Below are positions 1-8,090 of a stretch of 64,000 nt of DNA, piece by piece. The notes beneath the pieces are model-generated. The model ran no database searches, was not told where the DNA came from, and saw nothing but the letters and a program-made list of their open reading frames with translations. A program made the translations under genes and the position numbers. Source of the DNA: Blastopirellula marina DSM 3645 (GTDB taxonomy: Bacteria > Planctomycetota > Planctomycetia > Pirellulales > Pirellulaceae); contig NZ_CH672377.1 of the NCBI RefSeq assembly GCF_000153105.1, forward strand, positions 968,761 through 1,032,760. Reading direction: 5' to 3'. Positions within the stretch are counted from its first letter, which is position 1. The number at the start of each line of letters is the position of its first letter.

Positions 1-200
1 CAGTCTCCTCGCGGAGACAACGACAACAAAAGCACTGGATCCCCCCCCGGGACCGAACGCCCACAGCATGTGCAGAGCGGCCGTAATCCAGCATGGAAGA
101 GTTATCGGCCAGCCTAACCGGCAAACTTTGAAGAATCCCTACAATCGTCAAAGTTTTCCAACCGAGCCGCTAGCGAAGCGTGGCTAGCGGCGGCGTGCTG
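1..200. other. Left-edge intergenic sequence, no gene seen
   Basis: I see no convincing coding frame before the minus-strand gene that ends at 201. The one structure is a perfect 9-bp inverted repeat, GCCGCTAGC at 166-174 and GCTAGCGGC at 183-191. It lies just beyond that gene's stop and could act as a weak terminator, but no clear U-run follows it on the minus strand. Confidence 0.4.
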
Positions 201-677
201 CTAGAGATACATGCCGACAAAACCGCCTGACTCGTCGCTTTCGGCCTGGATCTTTTGGATCCGCTGCTCTGTCGCGGATAGATCGCCGGCGGCGATATAG
301 CGATCGAAATCGGCCAGCACGCTGCGTGAAACGGTCGATGCGAACCATTCCACGATCGGTTCCGACAGCCAAGAGCAGGTCTCGCGCGTCAACGATACGT
401 CGAGATCAGCCTGTCGCGCCTTGGTGTCGTCGGCGTTGGTCAGGACCGTTCCCTCAAATCGAAACTCAAGCATCCCATCCGTCTCATGATTGAGCAGATG
501 GAAGACGCATTTGGCGTTATACAGATAAAACGTGTTCAACGCTCCATGCTTTTCCAGCGCATGCTTCAAATTCATGCAGTGCTTCTGATACTTCGGCGAA
601 GCGTCGAGCGGGATATCCATCCGCCCAATCGACCGAAGCGGTAAACAATCAAATTCAATCTCTACCCAGCGCTGCAT
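201..677 (-). CDS. Conserved-looking hypothetical protein, 158 aa
   Basis: This 158-residue protein has no signal peptide or membrane segment, so it is probably cytoplasmic. It starts MQRWVEIEFDCLPLRS, and an AAGAG ribosome binding site lies about 7 nt upstream of the ATG. Its middle has alternating beta-like stretches (LEFRFEGTVLT, ADLDVSLTRETCSWL) and its end is helical and acidic. I do not recognise a catalytic motif and cannot assign a function. It is followed by an inverted repeat and transcribed in the same direction as the secreted-protein gene at 725-2875, but the gap between them and the differing character of the proteins give no strong operon signal. Confidence 0.75.
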   Translation of the reverse strand: MQRWVEIEFDCLPLRSIGRMDIPLDASPKYQKHCMNLKHALEKHGALNTFYLYNAKCVFHLLNHETDGMLEFRFEGTVLTNADDTKARQADLDVSLTRETCSWLSEPIVEWFASTVSRSVLADFDRYIAAGDLSATEQRIQKIQAESDESGGFVGMYL

Positions 678-724
678 AACGGTGCTCTTAGAAAGTCAGG
701 AGCCGCGTGTCGTTCGTTCGGTAA

Positions 725-2875
725 CTATTTTACCGAATTCGCGCCGCTAGCGAGATCCTTGTTTGCCGTTTTCTTGACCGGCATCACCCAACCGAGCGTC
801 GCCCAGCCGTCGCTAATGACCAAATCTTCCAGCTGCAACGGTCCTGCACCCGCCCAGCGCCCTTTCAATTTCAGCCCTTCGCCGACGATCTCCGGCTCAA
901 ACAACGCTTCAAACTTCTTATGAAGAAAGGTCTTCAGCGTAATATCACGAATCCCTTGCCGTTCGCGGCTCAAATATTCGACCGAGACCTCTCCCTCACG
1001 CGTCAGTTTGGCGCCTTTTTCCCCGCGTTCGACCAAGTAGACAGCGCTAATCCGGGCTGGATTGTTGAACTCGCTGTCACCGCGGGTGAACTGACGTCCG
1101 CGAATCGAGATTTCGATCCGATCTTGCCCAAACCGAACCTCGACCGGCCGCTTATAATCAAAGGTGATCGACCAGGGATCTTTTTCCGGCGTGATCTTCA
1201 ATTCCTCCGGAACCTCTGTTCCCCGCTCTTTAAGCAGCTCCACCAATTTCACATCGGTCAGCTTGATCCCTCCCAGCAGCACTTCCCCCATATTGGTCGG
1301 CATCGACTCATGCAGTTGGACCCCGATATCCGCCGATGATGGCGCCGGCGCCGGAGGAAGCGTTGGCGCCGCCAGCTGAAATCGATTCGCTTTCATCGCC
1401 ATGACATGAATCGCGTCACTGGTCGACGAGATCTCGAAGATCTCCAGGAATTCGTCGCGGCTATCGAGCGGTTGGCGAACCTCTTTGCGAAGTCGCGTGT
1501 TCGCGTCCTGGATTAGTTTGACGGTTTCCGCTTCCATGCGACTGACGACGCGTTGTTCGGCATGTTGCGACGCGATCGCTTCGGCCTGCGACTTCTGCTG
1601 GTACGCCTTATTGGTTGCGATGTTTCGGACCAAACCCGAATTGGCCTGAATGGAGTTGAAAGTCGAGGAAGTCCGACATTCGGCCGTAGCTCTCGTATCG
1701 CTCACGCCTTCCGCGTCGACCAACAGCGATTTTTTTCCCAAGACCGAAGTGACTCCGCTGGAGTGGACCGTCACTTGGCCGTTGCGGCCAACATTGTTAG
1801 TTCTCGTTACGGCGTCTAACACCAGTTGAACTTGGGCGGCGGCGGCGTTGGGGATCAAATTGATTTTCAAATCGCCGACGGTTCGCCCGGTGCCATAAAT
1901 GCTGGTCCCCAAAATGTTGTCGCGAACCGGCTTCGTGTCATCGACTTTACGGTCGATGCCGTAGCCGACAAATCGTTCCGACGCTGTGAGGAACAGGTTG
2001 GGGTAATTCAGCGAGTCGCGCGCACTTTGGACCAATTCCGGAATCTGCCCGCCTTGCGCAAACCAACCAAGTTGGGCGCCGACCGCAGCCGCGTCGTCGG
2101 CATTCGGATCGTCAGCGTATTTCTTCAAGTTTTCTACAAGCAGTCCCAGCTGCATTTCATACATCGCTTGGTATTGCTCTGTCGACGCGAAAAATTGCAA
2201 GTCGATATAGCGGCGCAGCGCCCGGCGGACGTCGGCAAATTGTTGGTACTCTAAACCTTTGGCGCCCGAGTGGAATCGAAGATAACAACGTTCCAGCATC
2301 CCCAAGTCAGGCGACTCGGCGGCGAGCTGTTGCGTCAGATCATCCCACCGCAGATAGCTCTTCCAACCTTGCTCGGTAGCGCTGCCGCTGTCGTGGATGT
2401 ACTTTTCTAAGACGCCGATCGCCGCTTCGAGTTTGGCCTTCGCTGCGGCCGCTTGCTCGGGCGTCACGGGTCGAAATTTACCCTGGGCATCGACAAAGAT
2501 TTCCGCGACCGGTTTTTTCTCGGCATCAATCGCTTGAATCCAACTTGCTAATTTGGTCCGGACCAAGACAAATTGCGGTAATTTTAATCCCGGCGCGTCG
2601 CTCTGATATTGGTGAAGAACCTTCTCCAGGACTTCCGGCGAGGCTTTGTCCCCCAATTGGATTTGGGTGAGCAACGTATCGCTCAGCAAGTAGTCGTCCC
2701 ACCCTTGCCGCTTTTTGCCTTCCCCCAACCATTGGCCCAAAGACTGCTGTGCTTTGAAAACTTGCTGAGGGAGCGAATCTTGCCCTTTCACTTGATCTGC
2801 GGCGCAAGAAAAGACCGCCGTCACCAAAAGTGCTAGGGTCCAACTAGAGAATTTAGCAACCGTGCTGCGAAACAT
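725..2875 (-). CDS. Large secreted protein of unknown function, 716 aa
   Basis: An exported protein whose role I cannot name. The N-terminus has a Sec-type signal peptide (basic MFRSTVAK, hydrophobic WTLALLVTAVFS, then a likely cleavage near Ala-Ala or after KGQ). The first half (about 30-290) is helical, rich in Gln, Leu and Tyr; the middle (about 300-430) is beta-rich with GTGRTVGDLKINLIPNAAAAQ; the C-terminal third (about 520-700) again looks beta-rich. No catalytic signature was found. The start is well supported: AAGGA lies 7 nt before the ATG. The gene is divergent from the thioredoxin/CAP-like gene at 3211. Function unknown; location (periplasm or surface) is inferred from the signal peptide. 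Confidence 0.85.
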   Translation of the reverse strand: MFRSTVAKFSSWTLALLVTAVFSCAADQVKGQDSLPQQVFKAQQSLGQWLGEGKKRQGWDDYLLSDTLLTQIQLGDKASPEVLEKVLHQYQSDAPGLKLPQFVLVRTKLASWIQAIDAEKKPVAEIFVDAQGKFRPVTPEQAAAAKAKLEAAIGVLEKYIHDSGSATEQGWKSYLRWDDLTQQLAAESPDLGMLERCYLRFHSGAKGLEYQQFADVRRALRRYIDLQFFASTEQYQAMYEMQLGLLVENLKKYADDPNADDAAAVGAQLGWFAQGGQIPELVQSARDSLNYPNLFLTASERFVGYGIDRKVDDTKPVRDNILGTSIYGTGRTVGDLKINLIPNAAAAQVQLVLDAVTRTNNVGRNGQVTVHSSGVTSVLGKKSLLVDAEGVSDTRATAECRTSSTFNSIQANSGLVRNIATNKAYQQKSQAEAIASQHAEQRVVSRMEAETVKLIQDANTRLRKEVRQPLDSRDEFLEIFEISSTSDAIHVMAMKANRFQLAAPTLPPAPAPSSADIGVQLHESMPTNMGEVLLGGIKLTDVKLVELLKERGTEVPEELKITPEKDPWSITFDYKRPVEVRFGQDRIEISIRGRQFTRGDSEFNNPARISAVYLVERGEKGAKLTREGEVSVEYLSRERQGIRDITLKTFLHKKFEALFEPEIVGEGLKLKGRWAGAGPLQLEDLVISDGWATLGWVMPVKKTANKDLASGANSVK

Positions 2876-3210
2876 GGATCATCCTTCAGGAGCAAACGCG
2901 AGGGGGTGTAGGTCGCTGCAAAAGTCCTAATCTTGATAACACGAATAGATATCGAAAGCCACTACGTTTTCCCAACCGCCAACTATTGAAACCCGTACAA
3001 CTCCCACTTATCCTATTCTTCGGGATGCACGCACACTAAGCTTTCTGCGCAATGCGCATGCTCCGCCTAATCTACAGCTTGGTAACCTTGTCACCCGATT
3101 GACTCGCATAATCGGCACGCGCTATTCTGAATCTCTTACGTAGCTCATGAATTCGGCAGAATCGGTCTATTCTGTCCATGCTGCTGCGAATCACCCCCAG
3201 GGCAAAGTTG
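2876..3210. other. Divergent intergenic region, no gene seen
   Basis: About 335 bp separate two divergent genes for exported proteins (725-2875 minus; 3211-4068 plus), so both promoters should lie here. I could not pick a convincing -35/-10 pair on either strand. Short open frames (for example 3072-3263 minus) cross the region but look random. Confidence 0.4.
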
Positions 3211-4068
3211 ATGCTGAAGCGAACCCCCTTAGCAATTGCCGCGCTGCTCGCCATCACTATCACGCAAACAGTCCTCGCCGATACCCCGTATTGGTACGAC
3301 GACTACTCCACGGCGGTCCGAACGGCGACGAACGAAGGACGGATGCTGCTGATCTACTTCCGTGACGAAGATCAGACCAAGCAAGCCGAGTTCCAACGCG
3401 TGCTAGACGACCCCAAAGTCGCCGAGCTGCTCAACAACTACATTCTAGCCGAGCTTCCCATCGACGCGACTGTCGGAACCAAGTCCGGCACTACCAAGTT
3501 AATGTCGCACGACTCCTTCCAACATATGGCGGGTCAGCCGGGCATCGCGATTGTCGATTATGTCGATTCTCAGGATGAAACCTACGGCTACGTCGTTAGT
3601 CAGTTCCCGTTCCGCGACCGCCGTGTTCGCAGCATTCAGCAAATGCAGACCATCCTGTCGCTTCCCCGCGGATCTCTGACGCAGCGAACTTTAATCTACG
3701 CGGTCCGAATGCATCCGGAACGCCCACGCAGCACGAACGGAGCCTTCCGTCGTCTGCTTGCGGTCGCGACGTTCCAACACAGTCGTCTGCAAGCACGGAT
3801 GCAACTGCAAGGACATCATTCGTGGGAGTCTCGGTTCCACCAACTCTCGGGCCAACTTCCCGGCCACATGCTGCCGACTGAAGTGTGCGCCGAAAGCTGG
3901 CCCGGCCAGAATCTGGAAGACGCCGCAATCGAATGCGTTCATAGCTGGCGCCACTCGTCGGGTCACTGGTCAGCCGTTAGCGCTGACAACACTTATTACG
4001 CTTATGACATGAAGCGTGGTAATAACGGCATCTGGTACGCCACCGGCATCTTCGCCAAGAACCGCTAA
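3211..4068 (+). CDS. Secreted fusion protein: thioredoxin-like fold plus CAP-like C-terminal domain
   Basis: An exported 285-aa protein. After a signal peptide (MLKRTPLAIAALLAITITQTVLA) comes a thioredoxin-like region (about 35-120: MLLIYFRD, then FQRVLDDPKVAELLNNYILAELPID) lacking a CxxC pair, so redox activity is unlikely. The C-terminal part (about 165-285) resembles a CAP/SCP domain: HHSWESRF, EVCAESW, SWRHSSGHWSAV and a final GIWYATGIFA, comparable to the W..S.GH and final aromatic strand of CAP proteins. I chose the ATG at 3211 because it begins a normal signal peptide; an upstream in-frame ATG at 3178 would add 11 residues. Domain calls rest on motif resemblance only; the function is unknown. 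Confidence 0.8.
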   Translation: MLKRTPLAIAALLAITITQTVLADTPYWYDDYSTAVRTATNEGRMLLIYFRDEDQTKQAEFQRVLDDPKVAELLNNYILAELPIDATVGTKSGTTKLMSHDSFQHMAGQPGIAIVDYVDSQDETYGYVVSQFPFRDRRVRSIQQMQTILSLPRGSLTQRTLIYAVRMHPERPRSTNGAFRRLLAVATFQHSRLQARMQLQGHHSWESRFHQLSGQLPGHMLPTEVCAESWPGQNLEDAAIECVHSWRHSSGHWSAVSADNTYYAYDMKRGNNGIWYATGIFAKNR

Positions 4069-4088
4069 AAGCGGTTGAAACTCACTAC

Positions 4089-4114
4089 CGCCGGTGCAAT
4101 CGCTAGCACCGGCG
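4089..4114 (+). terminator. Possible terminator hairpin
   Basis: A perfect 9-bp stem, CGCCGGTGC (4089-4097) and GCACCGGCG (4106-4114) with an 8-nt loop, lies 20 nt after the stop of the thioredoxin/CAP-like gene. Only a weak T-rich stretch follows (4123-4130), so it may be a partial or Rho-assisted terminator. Confidence 0.4.
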
Positions 4115-4260
4115 CGTAGATGTTGATTTTCTACCGCATGCGGTGATGTAAATTCGCCGCATGTCCTCATTTCGCATGCTAGGTTTGCCTAGCCCGCATT
4201 CTTTCTGTGCGCGGCGGCAAACCAATTCGGCGGCTCAGTCGGCCCAAACCGAGTAGTAGC

Positions 4261-6831
4261 ATGCGTCTAGTACATCCTGACAACACGAGACGATTCGTTG
4301 TGATCGCACTGCTCGTTTCCCTGGGGGGAAGCGGCTGTACCTCGGTCCGCGTTCCGGCCATCGATCCGACCGGGCGTAGTATCTTCACGTGCAATCAGTC
4401 GACGTCGCTCACCGGGCCCGCCGATGCCCTGCCGAAGCCGGCCTACGCCGCTCCACCCACTCCTGGTCCATGCAACGTCCCCGGCGTCGCCGTCAGTACC
4501 CCGTTGCCGAAACCTCCCAAAGGCGCCATCGAGCCGGAGAAGTCGCTCAGTCTCTCGCCGTCACGCGTCGTCGCGCCGGTGGGGACCGAAGTCGTTCTGG
4601 TCGCCGGCCTGAACGGCGATGAATGCTGCTTAACGCAAGGAGGACGTCCTATCAAATGGATGCTCTCGCAAGATAGCGTCGGCCACTTCTCCGAAGTCGG
4701 CGGCAGAGACACGACGACCCGGTTCGCTTCGTTCGGGGGCGAGCAAGGAATCATCAGCCCGGTCTACGCCGTGGGGCGTACGCAGTTGTGCGATCAAACG
4801 GTCGATCGCGGTACCGAGATCCCCGGCGACGATGTTCGCGTGCTGCGCGGCCAAAACTGGATCAGCGTCAGCTCTTCGTCCCCCGGCACGAGTCGCGTCA
4901 CCGCGCTCGCCACCAAACTAGAAAACTGGCCCGCTCGTCAGCGCGTCGCGACCGTGGAGTGGATCGACGCTCAGTGGCAACTGCCGACTTCCGCCTTTCA
5001 ACGAGCGGGCGAACGCGCCTTCCTGACCACGACGGTCACGAGCCAAACGACCAATTCGCCGCTCGACTCGTGGATCGTCAAATACGAATTGATCGACGGA
5101 GCCGCCGCCGGATTTATCGTCAACGGGGTTGTCGCGACGACGCCGGCTGTGGAAGTGACGACCGACTCGACCGGTCGCGCCACTGCCGAAATCGCCCCCG
5201 CTTCCCGCGATCAGCCCGGCGTCGCTCGCGTACGGATCACCGTGATTCGTCCCGCTCATGCTCGCTTTGGCACCAGCGAACGTCTGACGCTTGCCTCGGG
5301 CGACGCAACGGTCACTTGGAGCGCCCCGCAATTGTCGGCCGAAATCGCCGGTCCGGCGGTCGCCGAGATCGACTCGACGGCGACTTACGACCTGGTGATC
5401 TCCAATCAAGGGGATGTGCCGGCCAGCAATGTCGTCGCGTTTATTACTTTGCCGCCTGGGGTCCGCTTCGCCCAAAGTAGTCTACAGCCGACCGAACGAG
5501 GTAACGATATCCAATGGAGCATCGGTACGCTGGAAGCGAGAGGTTATCGACGAATCCAACTAGTCTGCAACGTCACCGGCGCCGGCGATCATCGGATCTG
5601 CCTGAACGCTTCTGCGGACGGCGAGTTGCGACATTCTAGTTGCACCAACACCCAAGTCGCATCCAATAATATCTCGGTCCAGATCAACAGCCCGCAGTCG
5701 ATCACCAACGGGTCGCAGTTCGACACGATCATCACCATTCGGAACAACGGGACCAACCCGCTGACCAACCTGGTGCTGCGTGACGAGTTCTCGACCGGTC
5801 TCGAGCATATCAGCGGCGTCGGCAACATGATTGCAACCAACCCCGTTTCGCTGGCCCCCGGTCAGACGATCAATGAAACGCTCACTTTCCAAGCAGTTGG
5901 AACCGGTCGGCAGTGCCACCGCATGACGGTGACCGCCGATGGCGAAACGCCGGTCCTGCGAGAAGCGTGCGTCGAAATCGCACCTCCAGCCGCACAGCCC
6001 AACTACAACTTGACCTTTGTCGCCAGCGATCCCTTGGCGACGCCTGGCCAAACGGTGCAATCGGTCCCGCAAGGCGCCGACGTCCTCTTCACGCTGCGGC
6101 TCGAAAACATCGGCAGCACGCCGCTGACGGCGGTTCGCGTTGACATCAACTACGACGCGAACCTGACCGGGCTAGAAGCGACCCAAAATTCCGACAACAC
6201 GGAACTACGGACCGTCAAATGGCGATACGACAACGGCATTGCTCCGGGCCAAAGCGCCGAGCTTCGCCTTCTTTGCCGAGCCGACGAGCTCTCGCAAGCC
6301 GCCTGTGCTCGCGCTACGGTCAGCACCGGCGAAACGCAACCGCAGACGAAGCAGTATTGCGTGCAAATCACGCCCCCCACCACTCGCCCGCAAGAACAAC
6401 CCCCGGCAGTTAATCCCAACGGCGGCAACAATACTCCACCGGCGACTCAGCAAGGGAAACTGACGGCCAAGATCGCTTCGCTGCAGGGTGACGTTAACAT
6501 CGGTGCGACGATCAAGTATGTCCTGTACGTGAAAAACGATCCGCCGATGGCGGACGAAAATGTCCAGGTCACGCTTCGCTTGTCGCCGGGACTCAATTTC
6601 AAGAGCGTTGTCCTGAAAGATGGCGCCATCGGCAGACCGCAGTCGAACCCGGCGAACAACAGCGTGATTTTGCCAGCGATCAAATATCTTCCTCCCAACG
6701 CCACGTTAGAATTTGAGATCGAAGCGGTCGCCACCACGGCCGGCCCGCAAACGATTGTCGCCGAAGCGACAAGCGCCAGAGCCCGCGAATTGGCGACCTC
6801 GCAAGAGACGACCAATGCGTTTCCGAACTAG
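4261..6831 (+). CDS. Lipoprotein with about four DUF11-type Ig-like repeats, 856 aa
   Basis: A probable surface or periplasmic lipoprotein. The N-terminus (MRLVHPDNTRRFVVIALLVSLGG) ends in the lipobox LGGSGC with the acylated Cys near residue 26. From about residue 345 onward come roughly four DUF11/CARDB-like modules, each with the pattern 'YDLVISNQGDVPASNV...LPPGVRF', 'IITIRNNGTNPLTNLVL', 'FTLRLENIGSTPLTAVRV', 'KYVLYVKNDPPMADENV'. A Pro/Asn-rich linker (about 715-740) precedes the last one. Such repeats generally mediate adhesion or envelope structure in planctomycetes; that role is inferred. The ATG at 4261 gives a standard lipoprotein signal; an in-frame GTG at 4207 would add an unneeded basic extension. 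Confidence 0.88.
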   Translation: MRLVHPDNTRRFVVIALLVSLGGSGCTSVRVPAIDPTGRSIFTCNQSTSLTGPADALPKPAYAAPPTPGPCNVPGVAVSTPLPKPPKGAIEPEKSLSLSPSRVVAPVGTEVVLVAGLNGDECCLTQGGRPIKWMLSQDSVGHFSEVGGRDTTTRFASFGGEQGIISPVYAVGRTQLCDQTVDRGTEIPGDDVRVLRGQNWISVSSSSPGTSRVTALATKLENWPARQRVATVEWIDAQWQLPTSAFQRAGERAFLTTTVTSQTTNSPLDSWIVKYELIDGAAAGFIVNGVVATTPAVEVTTDSTGRATAEIAPASRDQPGVARVRITVIRPAHARFGTSERLTLASGDATVTWSAPQLSAEIAGPAVAEIDSTATYDLVISNQGDVPASNVVAFITLPPGVRFAQSSLQPTERGNDIQWSIGTLEARGYRRIQLVCNVTGAGDHRICLNASADGELRHSSCTNTQVASNNISVQINSPQSITNGSQFDTIITIRNNGTNPLTNLVLRDEFSTGLEHISGVGNMIATNPVSLAPGQTINETLTFQAVGTGRQCHRMTVTADGETPVLREACVEIAPPAAQPNYNLTFVASDPLATPGQTVQSVPQGADVLFTLRLENIGSTPLTAVRVDINYDANLTGLEATQNSDNTELRTVKWRYDNGIAPGQSAELRLLCRADELSQAACARATVSTGETQPQTKQYCVQITPPTTRPQEQPPAVNPNGGNNTPPATQQGKLTAKIASLQGDVNIGATIKYVLYVKNDPPMADENVQVTLRLSPGLNFKSVVLKDGAIGRPQSNPANNSVILPAIKYLPPNATLEFEIEAVATTAGPQTIVAEATSARARELATSQETTNAFPN

Positions 6832-6910
6832 ATAGGGCAGGTCCGCACGACGGCCCAGCATTCTCTAACTAGCGCCGGCGGGCGAAGAGGAGTTTTGCTA
6901 GAATGCCGGC

Positions 6911-7237
6911 ATGAAACGTTTCGTTCTCCTCTATCATCAGTTCCCGCCGGACCATGCCGACAAGAGTCACTATGACTTGATGTTGGAAGCGGAAGGGCTG
7001 CTGCGAACCTGGCGATTGGGCGAGAAGCCAGACATGCTGCAGCCGGTTGCAGGGCAGCCGATTGCCGACCATCGTCTGGCCTACCTGGACTACGAGGGAG
7101 AAGTCTCCGGCGATCGGGGCTCGGTCACGCGAATCGATCAGGGCGAATATGAGATCGTCCGAGACGATGCGACAACGCTGATCGTCAACCTTTACGGCAA
7201 CGTATTAAGCGGCCGACTGGCGGTCTTGATCTCTTGA
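6911..7237 (+). CDS. Stand-alone LigD-type 3'-phosphoesterase-like protein, 108 aa
   Basis: The protein resembles the 3'-phosphoesterase (PE) domain of the bacterial end-joining ligase LigD, which trims 3' ribonucleotide and phosphate ends. Matching elements are FVLLYHQF (H9), SHYDLMLEAEGLLRTW (H20, D22) and DHRLAYLDYEG (H54, Y58), in the PE order. From memory of the Pseudomonas enzyme these align with H42, H48, D50, H84 and Y88. The position of its catalytic Arg52 is Met24 here, so activity may be altered. The protein stops where the beta barrel would close and has no ligase or polymerase part; no ku gene is near. Its 3' end overlaps the convergent gene at 7192 by 46 bp. AGGAG at 6889-6893 is rather far from the ATG. 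Confidence 0.8.
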   Translation: MKRFVLLYHQFPPDHADKSHYDLMLEAEGLLRTWRLGEKPDMLQPVAGQPIADHRLAYLDYEGEVSGDRGSVTRIDQGEYEIVRDDATTLIVNLYGNVLSGRLAVLIS

Positions 7238-8013
7238 TCGGCATCCGCTTCAGGCGCGACCGGCGCCGCTGGTTCGACGGCGGCTTCGGGCGCTTTCAGC
7301 GTTTCCCCGGCTAAGAAAATTTCTCCGTCACGCAGTTCCAACGTATCGATCCGGATGATTCCTTCGATCTGGTCCCCTTCGCTGGGCACTGTCACGAGGG
7401 CCACGGGATCTCCGTCGACTTGTTGCCAGCGCAGCGGGATCTTCGCTTCTTCGGCGCGGCGGGCTACTTCGTCCAGCAAACTGCCAAGCGGAAACGGCAA
7501 GGATCCGGCCGCGACATTGCGGATCTGAATCGCGACGACGTTTTCTTCGTCTTCCACCAGATAGGCGTCGATCGCTAATGACATGACCGAATGGAACTGC
7601 TGTCCCTCAAAGCGACAGCCGAGCTTCACCTGGCGCTCTTGGATCGAGATGCGGGGATCGTGCATTCCGGAGGGGAGCAACTTCGGAAACTTTTCTTCCA
7701 GATCCGACGCCAACCAACCATTGATTTGGTCGTTGGTCAGACGCAGTTGCCAGCGGGACGGTTTGCGGATTTCGTTAGAGAAAGCGAAAACTTGCTCTTC
7801 GAGGATCTCGCCGGTCTCTTGCGCGGCGGCCGGCTCGATCTTGAGAGCCGCCGTATAGAATTCCGGCACATGACGCGTCGCCTGATACATGTAGATGCTT
7901 ATGCCGCTGATCACCACGATCAGCGTTACTACCGCACAGGTCGCGATCTTCCACGACAATTTCATTTTCGACAGAAATCCCGCTACATCGAACACGCCAA
8001 GTTGGGAGGACAT
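7192..8013 (-). CDS. Single-pass membrane-anchored protein of unknown function, 273 aa
   Basis: After a short cytoplasmic N-terminus comes one membrane helix (about 17-38: WKIATCAVVTLIVVISGISIYMY). The rest should be periplasmic: PEFYTAALKIEPAAAQETGEILEEQVFAFSNEIR, then RLTNDQINGWLASDLEEKFPKLLP, a pattern I associate with conserved planctomycete anchored proteins with no known activity. The tail (about 250-273) is Ala/Pro/Glu rich. I use the ATG at 8013 (MSSQLGVF); the longer frame to 8046 adds 11 unlikely residues. It lies 77 bp downstream of tyrS on the same strand and its 3' end overlaps the convergent phosphoesterase-like gene. Function unknown. Confidence 0.75.
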   Translation of the reverse strand: MSSQLGVFDVAGFLSKMKLSWKIATCAVVTLIVVISGISIYMYQATRHVPEFYTAALKIEPAAAQETGEILEEQVFAFSNEIRKPSRWQLRLTNDQINGWLASDLEEKFPKLLPSGMHDPRISIQERQVKLGCRFEGQQFHSVMSLAIDAYLVEDEENVVAIQIRNVAAGSLPFPLGSLLDEVARRAEEAKIPLRWQQVDGDPVALVTVPSEGDQIEGIIRIDTLELRDGEIFLAGETLKAPEAAVEPAAPVAPEADADQEIKTASRPLNTLP

Positions 8014-8090
8014 CGAAATGTTACGGGCGTCGCGGCGGCAGGTCAATTGAAACCAGCGACCGCTAGCGATGTCGGCGCCGCTCTCTGGAA

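Noticed and set aside
920-2254. Long plus-strand frames within the secreted-protein gene at 725-2875
   Set aside because: They are shadows on the strand opposite a gene with a signal peptide and a good start; their residues are rich in Arg/Gly/Pro as expected for antisense frames.
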